In this document: piece after piece, positions 36,323 to 47,296 of the stretch
How the letters are laid out: the number at the start of each line of letters is the position of its first letter
Position numbering within the stretch: position 1 is the stretch's first letter
NCBI RefSeq assembly: GCF_907164915.1
Contig: NC_061863.1
Location: 35,995,382 to 36,059,381, forward strand
Direction: 5' to 3'
Length of the DNA stretch: 64,000 nucleotides
From: Impatiens glandulifera
Lineage: Eukaryota; Streptophyta; Magnoliopsida; Ericales; Balsaminaceae
Notes under the pieces: generated by a model
Databases searched by the model: none
What the model saw: the letters and a program-made list of their open reading frames with translations, nothing else
Told to the model about the DNA's origin: nothing
Translations under genes and position numbers: made by a program

Positions 36323-39185
36323 AGATGTATTTGATAACACTGAAATTAGCATTGGAATTAGAATTGGAGGGTCCAATTCCAATTTTTATGTTTTTTAGAC
36401 ACTTTAATATTAAGAATTAGAATTGAAATTCGAATTCCAATGAAATTCAATATAGTGTAGTTTGATAGTTTTCAATTTCAATCTTTTTAGGTCGGAATTG
36501 TAATTCCAAATTAACACGTTTTTCACGTTTTTGACATGTTTAACATGTTTAACATGTTTTTCACACATTAAACACATTTAACACGTTTTTGACACATTTA
36601 ACACAATTTTCACGTTTTTAACACGTTTTGACACGTTTAACACGATTTTCACGTTTTTAACACGTTTTTCACACGTTTAACATGTTTTTCACACGTTTAA
36701 CACGTTTTTCACATTTTGACACATTTTCTACGTTTTGCCACGTTTAACAAGTTTTTCACATTTTTGACATGCTTAACACGTTTTTGACACATTTAACACG
36801 TTTTTGACACATTTAACACGTTTTTAACACATTAAACACGTTTATCATGTTTTTGGCACGTTTAACACATTTTTGACATATTTAACACTTTTTTTACGTC
36901 CTTGACACGTTTAACACGTTTTTGATATGTTTAACACGATTTTCACGTTTTAACACGTTTACCATGTTTTTGACACGTTTAACAGGATTTTTACATTTTT
37001 AACACGTTTAACACGATTTTTACATTTTTAACACGTTTAACACATTTTTCACACGTTTAACACGTTTTTCACTTTTTGATACATTTTGCACATTTTGACA
37101 CGTTTAACAAGTTTTTCACATATTTAACACGTTTAACATGTTTTTAACATGTTTAACACATTTTTGACACGTTTAACACGTTTTGACATGTTTTTATGTT
37201 TTTGACACATTTAACACGTTTATCATGTTTTAGGCACGTTTAACACGTTTTTGGCATGTTTAATACGTTTTTGACACATTTAACACGTTTTTCACGTCCT
37301 TGACAAGTTCAAAACGTTTTTGACACATTTAACACGATTTTCACGTTTTAACACGTTTTTGACACATTTAATATGTTTTTGACACGTTTAACACGTTTTT
37401 CACGTTATGACATGATTAACAAGTTTTTCACTTATTTGACACGTTTAACATATTTTTGATACGTTTAACACGTTTTTACGTTTTTGACACGTTTAACACA
37501 TTTTTGATATTTTGAACACGTTTTTATGTTTTTGACACGTTTAACACGTTTTTAACACATTAAACACGTTTATCATGTTTTTGGCACGTTAAACACGTTT
37601 TTAGCACGTTTAACATGTTTTGGTATGTTTAACATATTTTTGCACGTTTAACACGTTTGATAAATTTTGGCACATTTACCACATTTTTGACATGTTTAAT
37701 ACGTTTTGACCCGTTTAACACAATTGTGACATGTTTAAAACGTGTTAAATATGCTAAAAATGTGTTAAACATGCCAAAAACGTGTAAAACGTGTTAAACG
37801 TGCCAAAAATGTGTTAAACTTGTCAAAATGTGTTAAGCACACCAAAAACGTGTTAAACGTGCCAAAATGTGTACAACGTGCTAAAAACGTGTTAAACGTG
37901 TGAAAACATGTTAAACGTGTTAAACATGTCAAAAAGGTGTTAAATGTGCCAAAACGTGAAAAACGTGTTAATCATATCAAAATGTGTGAAAAACATGTTA
38001 AACATATTAAAAAGGTCAAAAACGTGTTAAATATGCCAAAAACGTGAAAAACGTGCTAAACGTGAAAAACGTGCCAAAACGTGAAAAACGTGTCAAAAAT
38101 ATGAAAAATATGTGAAAAACATGTTAAACATGTCAAAAACGTGTTTAACGTGCTAAAAATGTGAAAAACATATTAAACGTGTGAAAAACGTGTTAAACAT
38201 GTTAAACGTATTAAAAATGTCAAAAACATGTTAAATGTCCCAAAAACGTGTTAAACGTGAAAAACGTGCCAAAACGTGAAAAACGTGTTAAACGTGTCAA
38301 AAATGTGTAAAACGTGTGAAAAACGTGGTAAACATGTCAAAAACGTGTTTAACGTGCCAAAAACGTGAAAAACATATTAAACGTGTGAAAAACGTGTGAA
38401 AAACGTGTTAAACTTGTTAAACATATTAAAAATATAAAAAACGTGTTAAATGTGCCATAAACGTGAGAAACGTGCAAAAACGTGAAAAATGTGTTAAACA
38501 TGTCAAAAATGTGAAAAACATGTTAAACATGCCAAAAACGTGTTTAACGTGCCAAAAACGTGAAAAATATGTTAAACGTGTGAAAAAATGTTAAACATGT
38601 TAAAAATGCCAAAAACGTGAAAATGTGTTAAACTTGTCAAAATGTGTGAAAAAATGTTAAACGTATTAAAAATGTCAAAAAAGTGTTAAAATATTAAAAA
38701 CGTGAAAAAACATGTTAAACGTGTGAAAATGTGTTTTAAGTGTGAAAACGTGTTAAACATGTCAAAAACGAGTATAAACGTGCCAAAAACGTGTTAAACA
38801 TGTAAAAAACGTGTTGAACGTGTTAAACTTGTTAAACATGTCAAAAACGTGTTAAAATGTCAAAAACGTGTTAAACATGTCAAAAACGTATTAAACATGT
38901 CAAAAACGTGTTAAACATGTCAAAAACGTATTAAACGTGTTAAAAACGTGAAAACATATTTAAGAAGTTAACAATTTTTAACTGATATTTTATTTTATAA
39001 ACATAGGAATTGGAATTGAATTACAATTCTTTCATCTTCCCAAACATAGGAATTGGATTTGAATTACAATTCTATAATGTTTCCAAACATAGAAATTGAA
39101 TTGTAATTCAATGCCAATTCTCATGGAATTGGAATTAGAATTCCAATGCCAATTCCAATTCCAATTCCCCCTCATCAAACACACC
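36323..39185. mobile_element. 2.86-kb foldback element inserted in the gypsy 5' LTR
   Basis: Compared with the uninterrupted 3' LTR, an extra 2863 bp lies between TAA copies at 36320-36322 and 39186-39188, the 3-bp target-site duplication typical of PIF/Harbinger-type insertions. Its termini are AGATGTATTTGATAA and, inversely, GGTGTGTTTGATGA, followed on both sides by AATTGG/GGAATT-rich subterminal repeats (about 36345-36510 and 38990-39175). The interior is one inverted tandem array. No coding capacity. An element with similar ends lies at 50017-50732. Confidence 0.75.
36513..38956. repeat. 2.4-kb inverted tandem array of ~20-bp units
   Basis: The left half repeats variants of TTTTTGACACGTTTAACACG head to tail; at about 37737 the orientation flips and the right half repeats the reverse complement (units with CGTGTTAAACGTG and CAAAAA). 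The two halves are about 1225 and 1219 bp, so the array is nearly symmetric. Units vary by point changes and by 9-11-bp half-unit shifts. It could fold into a very long imperfect hairpin. Confidence 0.92.
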
Positions 39186-39526
39186 TAAGAGCTCTTAGAA
39201 CTAGGTTATGTAATAGAATTCTAGAATTCTCTAAGAGTTCCTAAGTCTAGGTTAGATTATAGAAGAGTCTAGAAAACCCTAGGTCAAGGAGGATCTAGAA
39301 AGATGTCTCCACTTGTATATAAACAAGTCTTGTACCTCATATACCCTATACCTCACACTTGTAAGCAACAAACAATATACAAGTTATTCTTCAAACTCTC
39401 AATCTCTCTCAAAGTGCCCTTTCTTCTTGAATCTTTTAAGAGGCTAACTAACTAGTATTGTGACAATCTAGACTAGTGCCGCACAGGACGAGAAGTTATT
39501 CGGTGACCAAGTTTTAGCCCGTGACA
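39186..39526 (+). mobile_element. 5' LTR of the gypsy element, right piece
   Basis: Continues the LTR to CCCGTGACA at 39526. It includes TATATAA at 39316-39322 as the likely TATA box and a stretch nearly identical to 44660-44861. Confidence 0.88.
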
Positions 39527-39540
39527 AGTAGTATTAGAGC
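39527..39540 (+). promoter_or_regulatory. primer binding site (initiator tRNA-Met type)
   Basis: AGTAGTATTAGAGC directly after the LTR resembles the common plant site TGGTATCAGAGC with two changes. The second copy at 41570 (AGTGGTATTAGAGC) is closer to consensus. Confidence 0.75.
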
Positions 39541-39602
39541 AAAAGTTGTATTGTATCCACGTTTGTGCTTCCGCATTTGAAAGAAAATCGTGCTAAGAAG
39601 GG

Positions 39603-39940
39603 ATGCATTCAGATTCCAAAGTCGCGAAGGTTTCAACCGGCCAACAGAAGGACAATGGGTCTAAGAGAGACAAGTCTGTCGAGAGATGTACCGACATGGA
39701 AGCACGAGTGACCCGACTTGAGCAATGCATGTGCGAACACGAAGAGGCTCTCGAAGTGTTGAGCGTGGTGGCCGTTAGGGTGACGGTGTTGGATAAGGCA
39801 GGTGAAAAATTGGAGAATGAGGTCATGGAGATCATTAACAATTCGAATCGTAGCATTCGTGACGGAGTGCTGAGAACGGTTCAAAGGGAGGTTAATGATA
39901 TTAAGAAGAAAGTGCTCGAGACAATCCGATGAGAAGTGTT
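39603..39940 (+). pseudogene. gypsy gag, N-terminal piece, copy 1
   Basis: A 109-codon frame (39603-39932) with RDKSVERCTDMEARVTRLEQ and VTVLDKAGEKLENEV, a coiled-coil-like N-terminal region of gag. It ends where foreign LTR sequence begins. The same region is present again at 41633-41872 and 42420-42520, so two gypsy copies are involved. Confidence 0.7.
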
Positions 39941-39950
39941 AAATTAAGTC

Positions 39951-39962
39951 AAAGGGGGAAAT
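39951..39962 (+). promoter_or_regulatory. polypurine tract before a copia-type LTR
   Basis: AAAGGGGGAAAT directly precedes the LTR-like sequence starting CGTTAAATTAAG. This suggests the LTR is a 3' LTR with a little internal sequence still attached. Confidence 0.5.
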
Positions 39963-41414
39963 CGTTAAATTAAGTTGAATTACGAAAAACATTTTAATTG
40001 ATTAAAATGAACTTAGGATAATTAAAATGAACACACATGATTTTGATGAATGAATAAAACTAAGTTCAGCAATGTGTTAATGCGAATGTAAAATCAAAGA
40101 CATCTGCTCTAGAAACTGATCGTAAGCAGATCGCCATCAGCCAAGTTGCTCAAACAATAGAGTTGCCATCAGCTAAAGACTCATTAACAACAGAGTTGCC
40201 ATCAACTGAAGATTCGATAATAGTAGAGTTGCCATCAGCAGATTCGCTATTAGCTGAGCTGCTCCATCAGCTGCAAACTCGCTAACAACATAGTTGCCAT
40301 CAACTGAAGACTCGCTAACAACAGAGTTGTTATCAATAGACTCGCTATCAGTTGAGTTGCTCCATCAGCAGAGTTTGCCAACAACAAAGTTGCCATCAAC
40401 TGGACATTCTCTATCAACAGATTTGGTATCAGCAGAGTCACTCAAACAATAGAGTTCACTGGCAGTAAAGTTGGTCAAACAGTAGAGTTCGTTGGTAGTA
40501 GAGTTGCTCAAACAACATAGTTCACTAACAGCAGAGCTCGCCATCAGCAGAGTTCACTAGCAACTGAGCTGATCAACAGTTGAGTTCTCTATCAGTAGAG
40601 TAACTCATCAACAGAGCTTGCTATCAGCTGAGTTTCACATCAGTTGAATGCTTATCAGCTAAGTCAAGTAGCTGAGCACTCCTAAATTGCAATACGATAA
40701 AATGTGCAACCAACTCTCTACTCTAACATGCAAAACAATTAACGAATATTCCATTCCCCCTGTGCACTAAAACCCCATATGCCAAGCATACGACAAACGT
40801 ACTGTTGCCACGTATCGACAAAATGAATTTGACCGTTGCCCTTCCTCAAGTATAAAAAGGCATTAGAGTATAACGGTGAAGGCTTTCTTGTTCTTTTGTA
40901 AGTCACTACGTTACGCATACACGAGGCGATATACGTTGAGAAACGTTAACATACATGACAGTCACACAAGATAGTTTACTCGATAATCTTTTGTATCATT
41001 CGATAATCATCTTACTTTTGTAAGTTGAACAAATAGTCGTCTGTTCAACAAGATAATGTGAGAGCTAGAAGTTCAAACAGGCAAGTGTTAAAACATGTGA
41101 TCTGAGTGGGTTTGTGTAGCGTCTATACAAGTCAAAGTCTTCTAGTGGAATCCTTATGACAACAAAAGAAGGGTGACGTATGAGTTTTATCTTCGAACAT
41201 CCATAAAATATTGTGTTGTTTTTTTATTGCTCCATTCATTCTTATATCTACCGCTTCAAATCCTGCAAACATTTTCCGCACTTGAAACCGTTTAAAAGCT
41301 TGCTACGATTTGTCCAAAAATAGAAACAATTTTCCAATCCTTAACAGGATTAAAATCACATTTCAGTGAAAAATAGAACAACAATATTCACCCCCCCTTC
41401 TACTGTTGTCTTCG
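39963..41414 (+). mobile_element. copia-type LTR (solo) bridging two gypsy pieces
   Basis: From GTTAAATTAAG to CTTCGATCC. It has TATAAAAAGG at 40851-40860 and a downstream block (41019-41345) similar to that in the LTR at 55266-57299: GAATCCTT, GAAGGGTGACGTA, AACATCCATAAA, TTAACAGGATT. A tandem array fills its left part. Left flank is gypsy gag; right flank is the middle of a gypsy LTR. Confidence 0.65.
40118..40680. repeat. tandem array in the copia-type LTR
   Basis: Roughly 13-16 degenerate units of 30-45 bp built on AGAGTTGCCATCAGCTGA and GACTCGCTAACAACAG. Open frames across it are by-products of the repeat. Confidence 0.8.
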
Positions 41415-41569
41415 ATCCTATACAAGTTATTCTCCAAGCTCTCAATCTCTCTCAAAGTGTTATTTTTTCTTGAATCTTTTAAGAGCCTAACTAACTAGTA
41501 TTGTGGTAATCTAGACTAGTGCCGCAAGGGACGAAGAGTTATTCAGTGACCGAGTTTCAGCCCGTGATA
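41415..41569 (+). mobile_element. second, truncated gypsy LTR tail
   Basis: Matches 39372-39526 (TATACAAGTTATTCT, CTAACTAACTAGTATTGTG, TTTCAGCCCGTGA) and is followed by its own primer binding site at 41570-41584. It begins abruptly inside the LTR, where the copia-type LTR ends. Confidence 0.85.
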
Positions 41570-41632
41570 AGTGGTATTAGAGCAAAAATAGTATTGTATC
41601 CATGTTTGTGCTTCCACATTTGAAAGAAAATC

Positions 41633-41872
41633 GTGTTAAGAAAGGATGAATTCAAATTCCAAACTCACGAAGGTTTCAACCGGTCAGTAGAAGGACAAGG
41701 GTCTAAGAGGGACAAGTCCGTCGAGAGATGTGCCGACATGGAAGCGCGGGTGACTCGACTTGAGGAAGGTATGTGCAAGCACAAAGAGGCTCTCGAAGTG
41801 TTGTGCGTGGTGGCCGATAGGGTGACGGTGTTGGATAAGGCATTTGAAAAGTTAGAGAATGAAGTCATATAA
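41633..41872 (+). pseudogene. gypsy gag, N-terminal piece, copy 2
   Basis: Parallel to 39588-39830 (RDKSVERCADMEARVTRLEEG, VTVLDKAFEKLENEV). It stops where the LTR at 41873 begins and continues at 42420 with ATCATTAACAATTCG. Confidence 0.7.
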
Positions 41873-42419
41873 TGTTGGGGTGTCCGGCCCATTGGGCTTG
41901 GTCTACTAATATATATTATATTATTATATATTATAATGATATATTATATATTATATTATAATGATATATTATATATTATCATATATTATTTTATATTATT
42001 ATATAGTATTCTATACTATATAATAGATATCAAGGTTTCTAGTCACAACACACAAGTTTGAGGTAAACACGACAAAGAGTAAGACGAAGGCAGGCTTTAG
42101 GAAGAAAAAATGAGTTTTTCTTCAACTACTTTCACTTCTCTTTCTAGATAGTTCTTAAAGGTTTAGGTAATCTTTCTGATTGTAAACCTTATTTTGTAAG
42201 AACTTTGTATTGCCCATTATAAATGATATTATAGTGGATGGTTTAAGCGGCCTAAGGGTCCCATGGTTTTTTACTCTTGTTTAATGGTTTTCCACGCTAA
42301 AGCTCGTGTCTGTTTTTTCTTTTCCATTGTCTGCTTGGTTGAAAGAAGATTGATAACTTATAAACAGGGCACTAAAACTAAAAAGGAATCTGTTCCGCAT
42401 TAGGTTCTTTTTATTAACA
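41873..42419 (+). mobile_element. solo LTR, 547 bp, inside gypsy gag
   Basis: Starts TGTTGGGGTGTCC and ends TTTTTATTAACA. Flanks TATAA (41868-41872) and TATAG (42420-42424) agree at 4 of 5 bases, a 5-bp target-site duplication. The uninterrupted gag sequence at 39820-39850 shows the empty site. A TATATTA-rich stretch at 41910-42020 lies in its left half. Confidence 0.8.
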
Positions 42420-43300
42420 TATAGATCATTAACAATTCGAATCATAGCATTCGTGACGAAGTGCTGTTATCGGTTCAAGGAGAGGTTAATGATATCTAGA
42501 AGGAAGTGTTCAAGACAATCCAATGAGAAGTCCATGAGATGATCGATGCTCTCCGAAGGGAAATGATGGGGAGGCTCAAAGCGATGGAAGGTCGGATTAG
42601 GTGGAATGAAGGGGAAATTAGAGGTGCAACACCTCATCGAATGAAGTTCCCAAACCAACTCCATTCAAGGGCTCGAAGAGTGCAAGAGAAGTTGAGGACT
42701 TCCTTTGGAACATGGAACGGTACTTTCAGGCATCAAGCATACTTGGTGATCGTACCAAGTTGGAAACAATACCTTTCTTCCTACAAAAGATGACACAACT
42801 ATGGTGGACGAGGTGTGAAGTAGATATTGAACGAGGCACATTGAGGATGGGAACGTGGGAAGACTTAAAGACCGAGTTCAAGCGCCAATTCTTTCCATAG
42901 AACGCCGATTTTGAGGCTAGGAAGAGGCTAAGTCAACTTGTGCACAACAGGACCATGAATGAGTTCCAAGAGTTGATGCTCGAGTTACTTAGTTTAACGG
43001 AATATGAGGCTCTATTCACGTTTGTTAATGGCCTGAAGACTTGGGCATAGTTAGAGCTGTAAAGGGTCAAGGTGTAGAACGTCTCAAAGACAATTGCGGT
43101 TGTAGAGAGGCTGATCGAGCTTAAGGTGTCCGTAGATAGGCCGAAGTTCCTCAAATATGATGAGGAGAAAGGTGGGGGAGACTGCCCACCCAAAAAATGG
43201 CATGCACAAAACAACTTAGGGAGGCAAGCCAACGACATGGGTAAGCTAAGAGTTTTGTCATATTTGTGGTGCTCATAATCACATAAAGTTTATGTGTTGT
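42420..43300 (+). pseudogene. gypsy gag, main part
   Basis: Broken frames contain the retrotransposon gag domain: YFQASSILGDRTKLETIPFF, then TWEDLKTEFKRQFFP, then (after a TAG at 42898) RLSQLVHNRTMNEFQ. A remnant zinc knuckle, in another frame, lies near 43255-43300. Several stops and shifts; not functional. Confidence 0.8.
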
Positions 43301-43304
43301 TCAA

Positions 43305-43800
43305 GTGGGAAAATGTTGCAGCATTAAGGGAATTGAGCCCTCCGAGGAGGAAGAACGAACTCAAACAAGAACCCTTACACTACTCAATGTTGTGAAAACT
43401 AGTGTTGCAGAGATGATTAAGGGAGTAAAGAGGGGCTCAATATTCATGAAGGCCTTGATCGGGGGAAGGTGCATCAAAGCACTAATGGATAGTGGAGGTA
43501 CTCACAACTTCTTGTGTGAAAGAGTGGCCAAGGCGTTGGGTCTTCGCATCAATCCTGAGAGGGACGGTCAAGTCCTTGAATACAGCCATGCCGTTGGCCA
43601 GGGAGGTTAAGAGAGTGCAAACATAGATCGGAGACCAGAAGGGAACAATCTTATTTACGTTAGTCCCTATGGATGACTACATCGTAGTGTTGGGACTACA
43701 ATAATTTGATCAGGTACACATTTGCATAATACCTTATTCTAATTCATTAATCATTATGGATTACGGGAAGACTAGAGTGATACCAACAAGAAGGAAATCA
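43305..43800 (+). pseudogene. gypsy aspartic protease
   Basis: The open segment 43305-43610 has GGRCIKALMDSGGTHNFLCE, a retropepsin active site with D-S-G at 43488-43496, followed by VAKALGLRI. The fold continues out of frame to about 43700 with TILFTLVPMDDYIVVLG in another frame. No reverse transcriptase follows, so pol is cut shortly after the protease. Confidence 0.82.
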
Positions 43801-43889
43801 TAGAGAATGAGCATGTTCACGGCGATGCGATTCAGCCGAGGTCACAAACGTGGTAAATGGATATTTTCCACTTTTCTAGGATGGATGAT

Positions 43890-44363
43890 GGGGACGATTA
43901 TAAGGGGAAAGGGGAAGTACCCAAGGGAGTCCAAAGAGCGTGCGAGAAGACCTTCGAGGGCCTCAAGTCTAAAGGCACCAAACAACCATTAATTCCACAA
44001 AGTTTGGCCACATGTTATGTTGGTCAAAGTTAGTCCGCCTTTACTCTCTCCAAATCCGTAGAAGATGAAGCAGACCGTGCTCGGGAATTTTTGGACGAAG
44101 ACACCAAGAAGATGAAGAAATGGGCAGATCTGAAGAGGCGCGCAGTTAAGGAAGGGGACTGAGGAATGAGGAAATTACCCTCGCAACAATTAAAGTCTCT
44201 GTGATTTGTGCTCAAGGGGCTTGTGCACAAATACGATGGACCGATCAAAAATTGAGAGACGTGTGGGAAACATCTCATATCAGTTGGAGCTGACCGTAAT
44301 AATTCCAACCGAGTACTGGTCTAAGGTTGAGCCGATGACGGCCATGACTTAGGTGGGGGAGAA
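43890..44363 (+). pseudogene. gypsy integrase C-terminal relic and 3' end
   Basis: At 44070-44160 one frame reads REFLDEDTKKMKKWADLKRR, the segment between the integrase core and its C-terminal domain in gypsy elements; at 44230-44300 a shifted frame gives the DGP...RRVGNISYQLEL pattern of that C-terminal domain. The catalytic core, reverse transcriptase and RNase H are missing. The polypurine tract AGGTGGGGGAGAA ends at 44363. Confidence 0.72.
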
Positions 44364-44861
44364 TGTCACGGCCCATTCAAATGAGGTGACTATGTCAAGC
44401 CCACAATGCAAATTCTCTAGAAAATTCTAGAATTTTGTAGTATTTTTCCTTTTGTGAAACTTTCTAAAATTCTCTAGGATTTCCTAGTTCTATGTAAGGT
44501 TATAACACTCTCTAGAATTCTCTAAGAGTTCTTAGGACTAAGTTATGCAATTGAACTCTCTAGAATTTTCTAAGAGTTCCTAGGTCTAGGTTAGATTAAA
44601 GAAGAGTCTAGAAAACCCTAAATCAATGAGAATCTAGAAAAATCTCTCCACTTGTATATAAACAAGTCTTGTACCTCATATACCCACCTCACACTTGTAA
44701 GCTACAAGCAATAGACAAGTTATTCTCCAAGATCTCAATCTCTTTAAAGTGTCCATTCTTCTTGAATCTTTTAAGATGTTGACTAGCTAGTATTTTGATA
44801 ATCTAGACTAATGCTGCACGGGACGATGAGTTATTCGATGACCAAGTTTCAGCCTGTGACA
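44364..44861 (+). mobile_element. 3' LTR of the gypsy element
   Basis: Starts TGTCACGG after the polypurine tract and ends CCTGTGACA. It contains TATATAA at 44655-44661 and aligns with both halves of the split 5' LTR. Confidence 0.92.
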
Positions 44862-46270
44862 TAGTCTTCCAAAATAAGCCCGACCCCAAACGTCTATGAA
44901 AACATTCAAATAGTTGGTTTTACAATTTTATAATTCAAGTTTCAACCGGCCTTAATTAAATCGACGTCTCACTCAAACAATTTAGCAATAACTTAGTGTC
45001 AAAAACTTAATCTACAATTATCAATATAAGTTTAAAATTGCTACATTGAGTTAAGAAATAAATTAAAAGTATTGATTTAGATAATATATACCTAAATTGA
45101 ATTTAGGAACTCAAGACAACTACAATAATAAACTGACTAGGCTAATGACAAAGATCACAAATGGTTAGTGTCACCATGGTTATTAGACAATTTTGAATTA
45201 AATATTGTTTGAGCTAAAATATTTTACCAAACCAATTACCTGACGGGTAGGGTAACCGGTCGTTAAAATCGGGGTCGGTACACAGAATAGAACAAAAAGG
45301 GACCAGTTTTCTTTTTTGTTTTTTAAGATAGGAAACTTTTTATTTTATTTTAATATTTTTAGATCATCCTCTTATCATTATATTTTTAGAACAAGAAAAT
45401 ATCTATATATGTATGACACACTTATCATTGCCTCAAGGGATCTAAGTAATGGAAAATGTCTATGATGATATACTCTCACCCTTGGTAAAAATGTGGAGAA
45501 AATATACATGATCATATATACCCAGGGTTCAATTCATTGCACCAGCTAATGCAAATGTGAAGAAAGTATCTATCATGACATCTTCTAACAAAAATTTTCT
45601 TGCTTTAAGGGGGTCCCCTGTTATGTATGACAAAGTGAAGAAAGACAAAAGTACTTTGTTCATTTAGGAACATAAAAGAATTCAGAGTGTCCATTATCCT
45701 TCGAAATGATTAATTAATCACCGCAAACACATACCCCAAACCCACTTAATCAACAATTAATTGGCAAACAAAACCAATTAACCACCTATCTCACGGGCTC
45801 GAAACCTCCAAGGAAGTTAGAGATGTGAATATCCATCTCTTTTTGACGCTTTGACTAAAAGAGGAGATTATAAAAGAAATACGTTGCTAGTTAAGTGGCA
45901 AAAGAGGTATTTGTTCTAATTAAGCAATTTGAATGAAATTAAGTGGGTCATGTTGTGTTAAGTGCCCAAGCTGTCTCAAACAATTCGATCATTAAAAAAA
46001 TATTTAAAATTGATTGTGGAGGCATATATAGGTCATAACGAAACCATAGTTCTTCTAATTATCGATCAATAAATCGGCAATCTGATGTGTGAAAAAGTAC
46101 TACATTAATATAAATAGGTAACCTTAATACAACAACAGGTGGAGATGCAAAAATCTGCCCTTAAAACCAGAAACTAATTAAAACTATAAAGTAGCTAGAT
46201 ACCAAAATGAAATTAGAACATATTTCTAATTGATGCATGAAATTAAAAAAAGAGAACATATTTTTTTTTT
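44862..46270. other. spacer between gypsy element and RCI2
   Basis: Moderately AT-rich, no gene or clear repeat recognised. The last 100 bases probably include the RCI2 3' untranslated region. Confidence 0.45.
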
Positions 46271-46551
46271 CTAGCCGACAAGTACGTATATTGCATATAT
46301 GATCCCTGGTATGTACCCGAGAAGTGTGAGCAATAAATCTATCCAAAACTCGACCTGCATGTTCCTCGATCGATCAAATTTAGAAAAAAGAAGAGATTTT
46401 TCTAATTAATTCAATAATACCCATATCTTAGAATTGAAAAAGAAATTAAGAGATAAGATTAAGAATTTACGCCACATCCATAACGGAGGAAGACCCCAAC
46501 AGGAGGTATGAGAATTGCTAGAATAACTTCAAGGAAGGTCTCGGATCCCAT
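46271..46551 (-). CDS. RCI2: RCI2/PMP3 small hydrophobic membrane protein, two exons
   Basis: Exon 1 is 46551-46471 and exon 2 46354-46271; both junctions are in phase with GT-AG sites, giving 54 aa, the exact length of most plant RCI2 proteins. Exon 1 reads MGSETFLEVILAILIPPVGV and ends with FLRYGCG; exon 2 starts VEFWIDLLLTLLGYIPGIIY and ends AIYVLVG. Two membrane segments (about residues 6-24 and 31-52) flank the conserved PPVGVFLRYGCG turn, the signature of the PMP3/UPF0057 family. Members sit in the plasma membrane, influence membrane potential and Na/K balance, and are induced by cold, salt and abscisic acid. A CT/GA tetranucleotide repeat lies just upstream of the ATG. Too short to be found by ORF length, but the match is convincing. 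Confidence 0.95.
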
Positions 46552-46574
46552 TGCTTTCTTTCTTTCTTTCTTTG
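46552..46574 (-). repeat. GAAA microsatellite in the RCI2 leader
   Basis: On the minus strand five copies of GAAA lie immediately upstream of the start codon, probably in the 5' leader. Confidence 0.8.
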
Positions 46575-46759
46575 ATTTCTATATACTTTGTCGATTTTCT
46601 TCAATTAACATGACCGGAAATCACTTTTCTAGTTTGTTGGATTGATTGATTGGAGAAGAGATTTGATATTATTCCTTGTTGATTGAGAAGGAAATGGAGA
46701 TGGATGGATGGTGTGTCAGCAAAGAAAGAAAGAAAGAGAGATACAAGGAAGCTCGAAAG

Positions 46760-46770
46760 AGGACGCGTGG
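46760..46770 (-). promoter_or_regulatory. ACGCGT-containing promoter motif of RCI2
   Basis: CCACGCGTCC about 210 bp upstream of the ATG resembles the ABA-response coupling element class (ACGCGT core). RCI2 genes are known to respond to abscisic acid and cold. Short motif; may be chance. Confidence 0.3.
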
Positions 46771-47296
46771 AGCTTTTTATTCTACGCTTGTCTTGCCTTC
46801 GGACTCGCACGTTTGCTTGCCTTTTCTGCACCTTTCATTTCATTTCCCACTATTCTATTTTTCTTTTTTTATTACAAAAACATTTAACTACAATAAAGTG
46901 GACCAACATAAACAAAAATAAATTCATAAACAAGTCTAATTAAATACAAAGTATCAGTGTTATTTGAAGTTTCTCTATTCGGTTCCATACAAAGTAGTGA
47001 AATATTTATCCCTAAACATCATTTTCATTTTACATATTTATATTTTTATCCCTATTCTCGATTCGTCGGGTATCCGATTCCCCGACGAGTACCCAATTAC
47101 TCGATTAAAATACTTATCAGATTATAATGATTGAAGAAAAAAAATTATAACTTTAATAAATAATTTTAATATTAGTAATATCGAAACATTAAAAATACAA
47201 ATAAAAACATTATTTATCTATATCATAATTTTATAAATCTTAAAAGAAAATAAATAAAGAAATAGTAGAATGAATATCATTGAAGAGAGAAGAAAG

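Larger units (their letters stand above)
36153..44861 (+). mobile_element. Ty3/gypsy-type LTR element, internally deleted, with nested insertions
   Basis: Two related LTRs bound it: 36153-39526 (about 510 bp without the inserted foldback element) and 44364-44861 (498 bp). Both start TGTCACGG; the 5' copy ends CCGTGACA, the 3' one CTGTGACA. A tRNA-Met-type primer binding site follows the 5' LTR and the polypurine tract AGGTGGGGGAGAA precedes the 3' LTR. The inside retains gag, a protease and the C-terminal end of integrase, but no reverse transcriptase or RNase H. Flanking bases CTAAG and TAGTC are not a duplication, which, with the doubled LTR tail and gag start at 41415-41872, points to recombination between two copies. 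Confidence 0.9.

Noticed and set aside
39593..39884. Antisense ORFs over gypsy gag
   Set aside because: Shadows of the gag frame on the plus strand; same for those at 41665-41892 and 42467-42664.
40250..40441. 63-codon minus-strand ORF
   Set aside because: Leu/Ala-rich translation of the tandem array in the LTR.
45400..45720. Possible gene relic between the gypsy element and RCI2
   Set aside because: More balanced base composition than the spacers but no frame or motif that I can recognise.
46161..46346. 61-codon minus-strand ORF over RCI2 exon 2
   Set aside because: Out of frame with the RCI2 reading; the spliced two-exon RCI2 model explains the conservation.
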